Of a DNA stretch of 7,986 bases, positions 1-7,074 are shown piece after piece (the first letter of the stretch is position 1; each line of letters starts with the position of its first letter). Position numbers and translations under genes: made by a program. The notes under the pieces are model-generated. The model was not told the DNA's origin. It saw only the letters and a program-made list of their open reading frames with translations, and did not search any database. The stretch is from an uncultured Pseudoxanthomonas sp. (GTDB lineage Bacteria; Pseudomonadota; Gammaproteobacteria; Xanthomonadales; Xanthomonadaceae): the NCBI GenBank assembly GCA_946886405.1, contig CAMPIO010000130.1, forward strand, positions 1-7,986, read 5' to 3'.

Positions 1-55
1 GCATGGTGGCGAACACGCCATGGAAGTCGCCTTCCATGCGCGCGGTCAGGTCGCC
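1..55. repeat. 55-bp exact repeat shared by MCP-A and MCP-B (copy 1)
   Basis: These 55 bases are identical to 5673-5727, including every synonymous position. They encode the last HAMP-like segment ([18 protein letters not shown]) of MCP-A. The flanking bases diverge immediately at 56-60. The match may extend past the window edge. Likely paralogue homogenisation, not a mobile element. Confidence 0.9.
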
Positions 56-1291
56 GCGGGCGATGGCCTGCAGCAGTTCGGACACTTCGGCCAGGTTGCC
101 GTCGGTGGTCTCCATCAACTGGTTCAGACCATCGATCATGTCGCGGAAGTCGTACTGGTACTTGTCCACGTCGCCACGCTGGCTGAAGTCGCCGGACGAG
201 GCGGCCATGGCCAGGCGCTTGATCTCGCCGTTGATCGCCGACAGGTTGGCCTTGGTGGCGTCCATCGTTTCGGTCAGGTTGGCCTTCTCGCCGGGCAGCT
301 TGGGCATGTCCAGGCTCAGGTCGCCCACGGAGTAGCGCTGCATGATCTTCAGCGCATCGCCGATCGCCTGCAGGTGCGAGGCGACCAGCGCGTTGGTGTC
401 GCGCACCATGCGGCCGTACTCGCCGGGGAAGGCGCTGTCGTCCATGCGGTAGCTGATCTGGCCCTCGTCGTGGCGGGCGGCCATCTCGCTCTGCGCGGCG
501 ATGACCGACTGCACCTGCGTCTGCATGCGCTGCATGGCGGTGAGCAGCTGGCCGACTTCGTCGGCGCGGCTGGTGTCGATCTTGCCGTCCAGTTTGCCGG
601 CGGAGACATCGTTGGCCACGCGCACGGCTTCACCGACGGCATTGGCGATGGCACGGGCGAAGAACCAGGCGAGCGCCAGGCCGCCCACGATGCCGACCAG
701 CAGCATGACGATCATCAGCGTGCTCGAGGCGGCGTACGTGCTGTCCGCGTCGGCGCTGGCCGCCTTGGCCTGCAGGTCGACGACGTTGATCAGGGCCGTG
801 ATGGCCGTGAGCGCCTTGCGGTGCTGGTCGCGCGTGGAACCGATGAACGCGTCGACGGCATCGTCGGGAAGTCCGAGGTCCAGCATTTCCTGGACGTCGG
901 CATAGGACTGGCGGGCGCCCTTCCATTCCTTGACGAAGGCGTCATAGGCCTTCTTCTCGTCCGGGCTGGCCACCAGCCTGGCGTAGTCCTTGATCGCTTG
1001 TTCGATCTTCTTCTCGGTCTGCGCCGCCTGTGTCTTGGCGTCGGCCTTGACGGCATCGCTGGCCCGCACGTGCTGGCGGTAGGAGGTGGTCCTGTACTCG
1101 CCCAGCAGGCTCTGCAGGTCGCCTGCGGCCTTCACGCTGGGCAGCACGTTGCCGGTGACGTCGGTGGTGACGCCGTTCAACGAATTGAGGCCGACGAACG
1201 CGGCGATGCCCTGGACCAGCATCAGGGCGAGCACGACGCCGAAGGCGAGCATCATCTTCGTCGTCAGTTTGAGGTTCTTGATCCGCTGCAT
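1..1291 (-). CDS. Methyl-accepting chemotaxis protein with 4HB sensor (MCP-A), C-terminus missing
   Basis: Transmembrane chemoreceptor that would report a periplasmic stimulus to CheW/CheA. The reading frame stays open from the ATG at 1291 to the window edge, giving 430 residues with no stop. Seen: a short basic start (MQRIKNLKLTTK), TM1 at about 13-34, a helical periplasmic domain at about 35-190 of the four-helix-bundle (4HB/TarH) type, TM2 at about 191-213 (TLMIVMLLVGIVGGLALAWF), a HAMP domain at about 213-265, then HAMP-like repeats to the edge (GDLS near 323, GDFSQRGD near 367, [15 protein letters not shown] near 413). The methylation helices and hairpin tip lie outside the window. An AGGA sits 10 bases before the ATG. 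It follows the exported OB-fold gene by 91 bases; no sigma-28-like promoter lies in that gap, so co-transcription is likely. The ligand cannot be read from sequence. Family assignment is secure. Confidence 0.93.
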   Translation of the reverse strand, partial: MQRIKNLKLTTKMMLAFGVVLALMLVQGIAAFVGLNSLNGVTTDVTGNVLPSVKAAGDLQSLLGEYRTTSYRQHVRASDAVKADAKTQAAQTEKKIEQAIKDYARLVASPDEKKAYDAFVKEWKGARQSYADVQEMLDLGLPDDAVDAFIGSTRDQHRKALTAITALINVVDLQAKAASADADSTYAASSTLMIVMLLVGIVGGLALAWFFARAIANAVGEAVRVANDVSAGKLDGKIDTSRADEVGQLLTAMQRMQTQVQSVIAAQSEMAARHDEGQISYRMDDSAFPGEYGRMVRDTNALVASHLQAIGDALKIMQRYSVGDLSLDMPKLPGEKANLTETMDATKANLSAINGEIKRLAMAASSGDFSQRGDVDKYQYDFRDMIDGLNQLMETTDGNLAEVSELLQAIARGDLTARMEGDFHGVFATM

Positions 1292-1301
1292 GGGATTCTT
1301 T

Positions 1302-1305
1302 TCCT
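1302..1305 (-). promoter_or_regulatory. Ribosome binding site of MCP-A
   Basis: The minus strand reads AAAGGAA with AGGA at these positions, 10 bases before the ATG at 1291. The spacing is slightly long but this is the only purine-rich candidate. The ATG is directly followed by a typical short MCP cytoplasmic start and TM1, which supports this start. Confidence 0.6.
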
Positions 1306-1349
1306 TTACCGGGGCGCGCTCCGCGCCGCTCTCAGTGGCAACCAGGGCT

Positions 1350-1372
1350 GGGCAGGGCATCGCGCCCTGCCC
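1350..1372 (-). terminator. Strong GC hairpin between the OB-fold gene and MCP-A (possible attenuator or terminator)
   Basis: GGGCAGGGC (1350-1358) pairs perfectly with GCCCTGCCC (1364-1372), a 9-bp GC-rich stem with a 5-base loop. It starts 10 bases after the stop codon of the upstream gene. In the direction of transcription it is followed by AGCCCTGG, with no T-tract, so it is not a canonical intrinsic terminator. Because MCP-A has no evident promoter of its own, partial termination or protection of the upstream mRNA 3' end is the more natural reading. The structure is certain; the role is inferred. Confidence 0.45.
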
Positions 1373-1382
1373 GTGAAGCGGA

Positions 1383-1787
1383 TCAGCGGATCGTGGCCAG
1401 CTTCAGGTTCGACGGCGAGCTCACCACGATCTCGGCGCGCGACTGGTCGCGCTCGATGGTGCCGATCACGCAGACGTCCTTGCCTTCCAGTTCTTCCGGG
1501 GCCGGCTTGAACTTGGCGCGGGCGTCGCCCGGGATGCGCGCGGTGAAGGTATGGCGCGGGAAGTTGCCGCCCATGTAGAGGAAGGTCGGCGTGCCCTCGG
1601 CGTTCTCGGCGAAGCGGGCCTTGCCGACCTTGCCGCAGACGGTGCCGGCCTTGCCGGTGAAGCGCGATGCCATGTCGGCGGGGATCGCGTTGTCGATCTG
1701 CGACTGGCTGCTGGCAGGCGCTGCGGGCATCAGCAGGGCGGCGCCGACAACGGCGAGGGACAGGGTCAGGACGGATGCGATCTTCAT
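1383..1787 (-). CDS. Small exported OB-fold-like protein of unknown function
   Basis: A 134-residue protein with a clear Sec signal peptide: MKIAS, a hydrophobic core to about residue 20, then PAAPASSQ with cleavage likely around 25-28. The mature part (about 106 residues) contains the pattern VCGKV (50-54), GTPTFLYMGG (65-74), FPRHTFTARI (76-85) and VCVIGTI (105-111), ending in IVVSSPSNLKL. This resembles small OB-fold beta-barrel proteins annotated only as nucleic-acid-binding or hypothetical. C51 and C106 lie in two predicted strands and could form a disulfide in the periplasm. The ATG at 1787 is chosen over a longer frame reaching 1856 because it starts the signal peptide, has GGAG 8 bases upstream, and lies downstream of a sigma-28-like promoter that overlaps the longer frame. 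MCP-A follows 91 bases later. A function in motility or sensing is inference from position and promoter only; the OB-fold call is by pattern. Confidence 0.85.
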   Translation of the reverse strand: MKIASVLTLSLAVVGAALLMPAAPASSQSQIDNAIPADMASRFTGKAGTVCGKVGKARFAENAEGTPTFLYMGGNFPRHTFTARIPGDARAKFKPAPEELEGKDVCVIGTIERDQSRAEIVVSSPSNLKLATIR

Positions 1788-1795
1788 GCCAGGAA

Positions 1796-1799
1796 CTCC
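1796..1799 (-). promoter_or_regulatory. Ribosome binding site deciding the OB-fold protein start
   Basis: The minus strand reads GGAG at these positions, 8 bases before the ATG at 1787. It supports the signal-peptide start over the in-frame upstream start near 1856, which would bury the signal peptide behind 23 residues. Confidence 0.75.
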
Positions 1800-1835
1800 G
1801 GATGGGCAGGGATAGTGGGAAACACTCACCGCCTG

Positions 1836-1862
1836 AGATCGGCGCCGCGCCGTCAAACTTGA
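1836..1862 (-). promoter_or_regulatory. Sigma-28 (FliA)-type promoter of the OB-fold gene
   Basis: On the minus strand, TCAAGTTT (1862-1855), an 11-base spacer, then GCCGATCT (1843-1836). Against the enterobacterial FliA consensus TAAAGTTT-N11-GCCGATAA this is 7 of 8 in the -35 and 6 of 8 in the -10, with exact spacing. The -10 octamer is identical to that of the cheW promoter in this window. The expected transcript start lies around 1829, giving a leader of about 40 bases before the ATG at 1787. Probably also drives MCP-A. Confidence 0.8.
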
Positions 1863-1950
1863 GAGGTTGAATGGTTCAGGTGGCAGCGATGCATGCGAAT
1901 GGGAGGTGCATCACACTTCGCAACGCAGACGCGCGACGCAACGCGTGGCA

Positions 1951-4569
1951 TCAGGCCGTGGCGACGTTGCCTGCGAGGGTATCGGCATCACGCACGGCCG
2001 CATGCGGGTGCGTCTGCAGCCACTGCTCCAGCGGTCCCGGTCGCAGCGGCGGCGAGAACAGGTAGCCCTGCAGGACGGGGAAGCGCTGTTCGGTAAGGAA
2101 GCGATGCTGGGATTCGGTTTCCACGCCCTCGGCCACCACTTTCATGCCGAGGCTTTCGCCGATGCGCAACACCGAGGACGTCAACGTGCGCGCGATGGCA
2201 CTGGTGTCGATGTCGCGCACGAAACTCTGGTCGAGCTTGAGTTCGCTGATCGGCAGCCTGTGCAGGTGGCTGAGACTGGAATAGCCCGTGCCGAAGTCGT
2301 CCAGCGACAGGCGCACGCCGAGCAGGTAGATGGCCTCGATGTTCTCGAGTACGTCCGGATCCGGGTCCAGCATGACGCTTTCGGTGATCTCCAGCGTCAG
2401 GTCGCCCGGCACCAGGTGGTGCTCGTCCAGCAGGTCGGAGATCTGCAGCGACAGGTGCGGGTCACGGAAATTGATCGCGGAGACATTGACCGACACGCGC
2501 GGGATATCGATGCCGCGGCGACGCCAGTCGGCCATCTGTGCGCAGGCGCGCCGCAGCACCCACAGGCTGAGGTCGGCGATCAGTCCGCATTCCTCGGCGA
2601 CGGGAACGAAGCGCGAGGGCGGGATCACCCCGAGATCGGGATGGTGCCAGCGCAGCAGCGCTTCGACGCCATAGAGTGCGCGGCTCTCGCAGCCTCCGAC
2701 CTGCGGCTGGTAGTGCAGGTCCAACTGGTCCAGCTTCAAGGCATCGCGCAGTGCCGTTTCCAGCGACACGCGTTCCTGCGCCAGTCGGTTCATGTCCAGG
2801 CTGAAGAAGCGGAAGCTACTGCCGCCATCGCGCTTGGCGCGGTACATGGCCATGTCGGCGTGGCGCACCAGCAGGTCGATGTCCCGGCCGTCGTCGGGAA
2901 ACATCGCCACGCCGATGCTGGCGCTGGGATGCAGCGTCATCAGGCCCGCCGTGGTGGGCGCGGCGATGGCGCCCAGCAGGCGCTCGGCGACGCTGCCGGC
3001 CTGTTCGGTGCCGCACATCGGCAGCACGGCCACGAACTCGTCGCCGGCCTGGCGCCCGACGATGTTGATGCCGCCCAGTTCTTCGCTCAGGCGCGCGGCC
3101 ACGTCGCGCAGCAGCCCGTCGCCCGCAGCGTGGCCTTGCGCGTCGTTGACCCGCTTGAAGCGGTCCAGGTCGATGAAGACCACCGCTGCGGTGCCGTTGG
3201 CCTGCGCCACGTTGGCCAGTGCCTGCTCGGCCTTGGCGCTGAACATGATGCGGTTCGGCAGGCCGGTCAGCGTGTCGTAGAACGCCAGTTGGTGCACGCG
3301 TTCATTGGTCTGTTCGCGCTCCAGCGTCAGCGAGCACAGGTGCAGGCAGGTGTCGGCGAGACGCTCGTGCAGTTCGTCCGGTCCGCGGTTCTCGCGGTAG
3401 TAGAACGACAGCGTGCCCAGCACGCGACCGCTGCTCGACTTGATCGGGTGCGTCCAGCACGCACGCAGGCCCAGCGGCGTAGTGAGGTGGCGGGTGTTGG
3501 CGCACAGCGGGTCGCTGGCGATGTCCTTGACCAGCACCGCGCGGCCACGCCAGGCCGCCACACCGCACACGCCGGCGCGCGGGCCGATAGGCAGGCCGTT
3601 GATCTTGCGCGCCCAGGCTTCGGGCAGGCTGGGCGAGGCGAGGGCATGCATCAGGCCTTCGTTGTCGACGGTGATGATGGACACCGTGAGCTCCGGCGCG
3701 ATGTGCTCCACTTCGCGGCAGATCAGGGTCATCACGTCAGCCACGTTCCACTCGTGCACCAGCGCGTCCAGCACCTTGTTGTGCAGCACCTGGTGCATCT
3801 TGGTCTGGGTGATGTCGCTGAGCACGCTGACCAGTCCCAGCAGCGTGCCGTCCTCGTCGTGCACGGGATTGATCGCGGTGGAGAGCCATAGCGGGCGCCC
3901 GGCCTTGGTGTACAGCAGGACTTCGGTCTGGAGCCCTTCGCCGTTGTCGATCGCGCGGCTGATCCGCTCGTCCAGGGAACCGTCCGTATGGGGGCCGGAC
4001 AACAACTCCGACGGACGCACGCCGCGCAGCTCTTCCAGCCGGTACCCGAGCATGCGGGTGAAACCGCTGTTGACGTAGACGACCTCGCGGTCGGCCGAAC
4101 TGATGAAGATGGCGTTGTCGCTGCTGTCCACGACGATGGACAGCTGGCGCAGGCGCGCCAGTTGCCGCTGCTGGTCGCTGGTGTCGCGGACGAAGGCGGT
4201 GTGGAAGACCTGGTCGCCTATCACCACCTTCGACATCGAGACCGAACACGCACTCTCGCTACCGTCCGCACGCACCAGCAGCGCATCGCGATGGCTGCCC
4301 GACAGCGCGGCCAGCGTCAGCTCGGCGGTACTGCCGGCCTGCGTCTCCGCGAGCAGGCGGGTGAACGGCACGCCGTGCACGTCCTCGCGCTTGCACTGCC
4401 ACAAGGCTTCCGCCGCCGGATTGAACAGGACCACGCGGTGACGGCCGTCGATGACGAACGCGGCGTCGACCGACTGCTCCAGCACGTGCCAGAGGCTGTC
4501 CGGCGCAGGCCCGGCCGGTGCCTGAGCGTCGCGCAATGGCGCCAGCGCATTCAGCGTGCGGCGCAGCAT
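1951..4569 (-). CDS. PAS-PAS-GAF-GGDEF-EAL cyclic-di-GMP enzyme
   Basis: An 872-residue protein with no transmembrane segment, so cytoplasmic. Domain order: PAS1 about 24-132, PAS2 about 138-255, GAF about 271-418, GGDEF about 425-590, EAL about 600-855. The GGDEF active site reads AGDEF (508-512), with the metal/substrate region FIDLDRFKRVND (465-476); the RxxD inhibitory site normally just upstream is absent (GGIN there). The EAL domain keeps the residues needed for phosphodiesterase activity: E636 (EALLRW), N695, E727 (EITES), D757-D758 (DDFGTGYSSL), K778, E814 (VVAEGVET) and Q834 (QGYLFSP). It may make c-di-GMP, degrade it, or switch. PAS2 lacks the cysteine motif of LOV photosensors. GAGG lies 7 bases before the ATG; the frame is closed by a stop upstream with no other ATG or GTG. 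A sigma-28-like promoter lies in the leader, tying it to the flagellar programme. Net direction of activity cannot be read from sequence. Confidence 0.95.
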   Translation of the reverse strand: MLRRTLNALAPLRDAQAPAGPAPDSLWHVLEQSVDAAFVIDGRHRVVLFNPAAEALWQCKREDVHGVPFTRLLAETQAGSTAELTLAALSGSHRDALLVRADGSESACSVSMSKVVIGDQVFHTAFVRDTSDQQRQLARLRQLSIVVDSSDNAIFISSADREVVYVNSGFTRMLGYRLEELRGVRPSELLSGPHTDGSLDERISRAIDNGEGLQTEVLLYTKAGRPLWLSTAINPVHDEDGTLLGLVSVLSDITQTKMHQVLHNKVLDALVHEWNVADVMTLICREVEHIAPELTVSIITVDNEGLMHALASPSLPEAWARKINGLPIGPRAGVCGVAAWRGRAVLVKDIASDPLCANTRHLTTPLGLRACWTHPIKSSSGRVLGTLSFYYRENRGPDELHERLADTCLHLCSLTLEREQTNERVHQLAFYDTLTGLPNRIMFSAKAEQALANVAQANGTAAVVFIDLDRFKRVNDAQGHAAGDGLLRDVAARLSEELGGINIVGRQAGDEFVAVLPMCGTEQAGSVAERLLGAIAAPTTAGLMTLHPSASIGVAMFPDDGRDIDLLVRHADMAMYRAKRDGGSSFRFFSLDMNRLAQERVSLETALRDALKLDQLDLHYQPQVGGCESRALYGVEALLRWHHPDLGVIPPSRFVPVAEECGLIADLSLWVLRRACAQMADWRRRGIDIPRVSVNVSAINFRDPHLSLQISDLLDEHHLVPGDLTLEITESVMLDPDPDVLENIEAIYLLGVRLSLDDFGTGYSSLSHLHRLPISELKLDQSFVRDIDTSAIARTLTSSVLRIGESLGMKVVAEGVETESQHRFLTEQRFPVLQGYLFSPPLRPGPLEQWLQTHPHAAVRDADTLAGNVATA

Positions 4570-4576
4570 GCGGCGT

Positions 4577-4580
4577 CCTC
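4577..4580 (-). promoter_or_regulatory. Ribosome binding site of the GGDEF-EAL gene
   Basis: GAGG on the minus strand, 7 bases before the ATG at 4569. Upstream in this frame no ATG or GTG occurs before an in-frame stop, so this start is well determined. Confidence 0.65.
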
Positions 4581-4668
4581 GCGGTGCACGAGCGTCGGGC
4601 GGCAGGCTTCGTCGTGGGCAAGGAGTGCGACGGTCATCGGGGGCCAGGGTGGAATGCCTTCAAGTGAC

Positions 4669-4695
4669 ATAGCGGCCGGTGTCCTGATTACTTGA
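4669..4695 (-). promoter_or_regulatory. Candidate sigma-28 (FliA)-type promoter of the GGDEF-EAL gene
   Basis: On the minus strand, TCAAGTAA (4695-4688), 11 bases, then GCCGCTAT (4676-4669). Matches to TAAAGTTT-N11-GCCGATAA are 5 of 8 and 6 of 8 with exact spacing. It starts 36 bases past the MCP-B stop codon and would give a leader of roughly 90 bases before the ATG at 4569. Weaker than the cheW and OB-fold promoters, but the TCAAGT -35 is shared with the latter. Confidence 0.55.
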
Positions 4696-4731
4696 ACGCG
4701 GTCACGGGAGGGACAGGGGGGCGGTGAGGTC

Positions 4732-6981
4732 TCAGAATTCCTGCCAGTCGCCGTCGGCCAGCACCGGTTCGGGCTTGCGCGCCGCCGGCTTGCGGGTCGC
4801 GACTTTGACCGTCGGCTTCGGTGCGGCCACGGCCACTGCAACGGTCGCCTTGCGCACCGGGACGCTGACCGTGGCCTGCAGTTTGAACACGGCCACCGAC
4901 GCCGTCAGTGCATGCGCCTGCTCTTCCATCGAACGGGCGGCAGCAGTGGCTTCTTCCACCAGCGCAGCGTTCTGCTGGGTGGTCTCGTCCATCTGGGTGA
5001 TGGTCTGGTTGACCTGTTCGATACCGGCACTCTGCTCCTGCGAGGCGGCCGAGATCTCGGCCATGATGTCGGTCACGCGCTGCACGCTGGATACGATCTC
5101 GGCCATCGTCGCGCCGGCCTGGTTCACCAGGGCCGAGCCATCGGCCACCTTGTCCACGGACGTCTCGATCAGGCCCTTGATCTCCTTGGCCGCATTGGCC
5201 GAACGCTGGGCCAGGGTGCGGACTTCGGAAGCCACCACGGCGAAGCCACGGCCCTGCTCACCGGCACGCGCGGCTTCCACGGCCGCGTTGAGCGCCAGGA
5301 TGTTGGTCTGGAAGGCGATGCCGTCGATGACCGAGATGATCTCGGCGATCTTCTTCGACGACTGTTCGATGTCGGTCATGGTGGTGACGACCTTGCCGAC
5401 CACGTCGCCGCCCTGCGAGGCGACCGACGCGGCGCCGATGGCGAGCTGGTTGGCCTGGCGGGCCGACTCGGCGTTCTGGCGCACGGTGGAGGTCAGTTCC
5501 TCCATCGAGGCGGCGGTTTCTTCCAGGTTGGCGGCCTGCTGCTCGGTCCGGCGCGACAGGTCGCTGTTGCCCGAGGCGATTTCACCGGCAGCGGTGTTGA
5601 TGGAACCGGACGCCTCCTGGATGCGGCCGACGATGTCGGTCAGCTGGGCGACGGTGGCGTTGGCGTCGTCGCGCATGGTGGCGAACACGCCATGGAAGTC
5701 GCCTTCCATGCGCGCGGTCAGGTCGCCATCGGCGATGGCGCGCAGCAGCGACGACAGCTGGGCGAGGTTACGGTCGCTGGTGGCCATCATCGCGTTCAGT
5801 CCCTGCACCATCTGCAGGAAGTCGTGACGGAAGCCGGCCTCGTCGCCGCGTGCCGTGAAGTCGCCGGCCGATGCGGCCTGGGCCAGCCGCTTGATCTCGC
5901 CGTTGATGGCCAACAGGCTCTGCTTGGCCGCATCCATTGCTTCGTGCAGGAACGCGCGCGTGCCGGGCAGGCGGCGTGCATCCTGGCTCAGGTCGCCGCT
6001 GGCGTAGCGCTCCAGGATGCCGATCGCGTCGCGGAACGCGTCCAGGTGTTCGAACATCATCGTGTTGATGCCGCCGGCCAGCTCGCCATACACGCCGGGG
6101 AAATCCTCCGGCATCCGATGGGTGATGTCCTCGGCGGCATGCAGGCGGATCATGTCGCGGGTCTCGTGCGAGAAGCGCTCCAGCATGTGCACCATGTCGT
6201 CGGTGGCTTTCAGCATCTGCCCGACTTCGTCGCGGCCATGCCGGCCGGTGCGCACGCTCAGGTCACCGCGGGAGACGCCCTTGATCGCGGCCAGCGCACG
6301 CGCCACCGGTTCCAGCACCGACTGGCCGATGACCCAGCCGATCACCATGCTCAACAGCACCAGCAGGCCCCCGGCGATGGTCATGATGAGGGTGAACTGC
6401 AGTGCCTGTGCCTGCGTGTCGTCGATGTAGACACCGGTGCCGATCACCCAGCCCCACGGCTGGTACAGCGCGGCGTACGAAGTCTTCGGCACGGGATCTT
6501 CTTCGCCGGCCTTCGCCCAGCTGTAGTCCACATGGCCGCCGCCGGCACGCGCGACGCGGACGAACTCCGGGAAGATGCGCTTGCCGTCCGGGCTCAGCAC
6601 GTCGTCCAGCGGCTTGCCGACCAGGTCGGGGCGGGTGGGGTGCATCAACATGGTCGGCGCCTCGTCGGTGACGAAGAAGTAGTCCACGCCTTTGTTGGCC
6701 TGCATCGTGGCCAGGGTGGCGAGGGCGCGTGCCTTCGCGTCGGCTTCGTCCAGCGTGCCGGCCTTCGCCTGTTGCGCGTAACCCTCGATCACGCCCAGTG
6801 CCATCTCGGTCTGCGCCTTCAGGCCGGCCTGGCGCGTCCCGGTCAGGTCCAGGTACTGCATGCGGGCTGCGACGACAGCGAGGGCGATGGTGCCGACCGC
6901 GACCAATGCGGTCTGGATCAGGAACCGGCGCTTCAGCGGCAGGTGGGAGAGGGCAGCGGCAATGCGGGTGTTGGACGTCAT
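4732..6981 (-). CDS. Methyl-accepting chemotaxis protein with sCache sensor and CheR/CheB-type tether (MCP-B)
   Basis: A complete 749-residue receptor. TM1 about 18-40; periplasmic single-Cache (sCache_2 type) about 41-195 with YFFVTDE (101-107), [14 protein letters not shown] (114-127) and the closing [14 protein letters not shown] (175-188); TM2 about 196-219; HAMP about 219-271; extra HAMP-like segments about 275-455; signalling domain about 455-700. The hairpin tip, from [10 protein letters not shown] through [10 protein letters not shown] (551-587), is near-identical to E. coli Tsr. Methylation helices contain [17 protein letters not shown] (480-496) and [13 protein letters not shown] (676-688). 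A proline/lysine/alanine linker (about 702-744) ends in DWQEF, matching the aromatic-x-x-aromatic pentapeptide that binds CheR/CheB. sCache_2 receptors often bind small organic acids (for example McpP of Pseudomonas putida), but the ligand here is unknown. The ATG at 6981 is preferred over an in-frame GTG at 7008 because it has the better, though weak, upstream GAGA. It has its own sigma-28-like promoter. Confidence 0.97.
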   Translation of the reverse strand: MTSNTRIAAALSHLPLKRRFLIQTALVAVGTIALAVVAARMQYLDLTGTRQAGLKAQTEMALGVIEGYAQQAKAGTLDEADAKARALATLATMQANKGVDYFFVTDEAPTMLMHPTRPDLVGKPLDDVLSPDGKRIFPEFVRVARAGGGHVDYSWAKAGEEDPVPKTSYAALYQPWGWVIGTGVYIDDTQAQALQFTLIMTIAGGLLVLLSMVIGWVIGQSVLEPVARALAAIKGVSRGDLSVRTGRHGRDEVGQMLKATDDMVHMLERFSHETRDMIRLHAAEDITHRMPEDFPGVYGELAGGINTMMFEHLDAFRDAIGILERYASGDLSQDARRLPGTRAFLHEAMDAAKQSLLAINGEIKRLAQAASAGDFTARGDEAGFRHDFLQMVQGLNAMMATSDRNLAQLSSLLRAIADGDLTARMEGDFHGVFATMRDDANATVAQLTDIVGRIQEASGSINTAAGEIASGNSDLSRRTEQQAANLEETAASMEELTSTVRQNAESARQANQLAIGAASVASQGGDVVGKVVTTMTDIEQSSKKIAEIISVIDGIAFQTNILALNAAVEAARAGEQGRGFAVVASEVRTLAQRSANAAKEIKGLIETSVDKVADGSALVNQAGATMAEIVSSVQRVTDIMAEISAASQEQSAGIEQVNQTITQMDETTQQNAALVEEATAAARSMEEQAHALTASVAVFKLQATVSVPVRKATVAVAVAAPKPTVKVATRKPAARKPEPVLADGDWQEF
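4925..4979. repeat. 55-bp exact repeat shared by MCP-B and MCP-C (copy 1)
   Basis: Identical to 7932-7986 at all 55 positions, encoding [18 protein letters not shown] of the second methylation helix. The next bases toward the gene 3' end already differ (two changes within 5 bases). The identity probably continues beyond the window in MCP-C. Confidence 0.9.
5673..5727. repeat. 55-bp exact repeat shared by MCP-B and MCP-A (copy 2)
   Basis: Identical to 1-55. It encodes [18 protein letters not shown] at residues 419-436 of MCP-B, the last HAMP-like element before the signalling domain. The surrounding sequence is clearly homologous but diverged. Confidence 0.9.
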
Positions 6982-7047
6982 GGCGATCTCGTACGGCAGG
7001 GGTGTCACGCGGCGGGGAAGAAGGGAGCGCGGGGTGCCTCCTCCCTT

Positions 7048-7074
7048 TTATCGGCCGCAGGCGGCGGAATTTCA
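7048..7074 (-). promoter_or_regulatory. Sigma-28 (FliA)-type promoter of MCP-B
   Basis: On the minus strand, TGAAATTC (7074-7067), 11 bases, then GCCGATAA (7055-7048). The -10 octamer matches the FliA consensus perfectly; the -35 matches 5 of 8. The -10 ends 66 bases before the ATG at 6981. It lies after the cheW terminator, so MCP-B has an independent start of transcription. Confidence 0.75.

Noticed and set aside
1306..1332. Weak sigma-28-like -10 (CCCGGTAA) just before MCP-A
   Set aside because: The octamer 11 bases upstream (AGAGCGGC) does not resemble a -35, and the site would put the transcript start almost on the ribosome binding site.
20..1510. Long plus-strand open frame opposite MCP-A
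   Set aside because: It runs antisense through MCP-A and the OB-fold gene, is low-complexity and rich in His, Gly and Val, and has no recognisable domain. Such frames are typical shadows in high-GC genes.
1919..1944. Direct repeat CGCAACGC (two copies 18 bases apart)
   Set aside because: Eight-base repeats of this composition are expected by chance in such GC-rich DNA, and no palindrome, operator or terminator pattern accompanies them.
1867..3891. Long plus-strand open frame opposite the GGDEF-EAL gene
   Set aside because: Composition is dominated by His, Gln, Ala and Arg with no domain; the minus strand encodes a full set of PAS, GAF, GGDEF and EAL motifs over the same bases.
3990..4070. 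PAS2 of the GGDEF-EAL protein as a LOV blue-light sensor
   Set aside because: The segment around GVRPSELLSGPHTD aligns loosely with the LOV signature region but lacks the photoactive cysteine (no GxNCRFLQ motif).
4551..4670. Possible 39-residue leader peptide overlapping the start of the GGDEF-EAL gene
   Set aside because: The frame (MSLEGIPPW... to a stop inside the next gene) would allow translational coupling, but its ATG lies within the predicted -10 element, the inner ATG at 4637 has no Shine-Dalgarno, and the peptide has no recognisable feature.
7021..7047. Hairpin with a GGAGG sequence between the MCP-B promoter and its start
   Set aside because: AAGGGAG and CTTCCCTC-like arms pair over 7 bp, but one arm lies between the predicted -10 and +1 and is probably not transcribed; the GGAGG is about 28 bases or more from any start codon.
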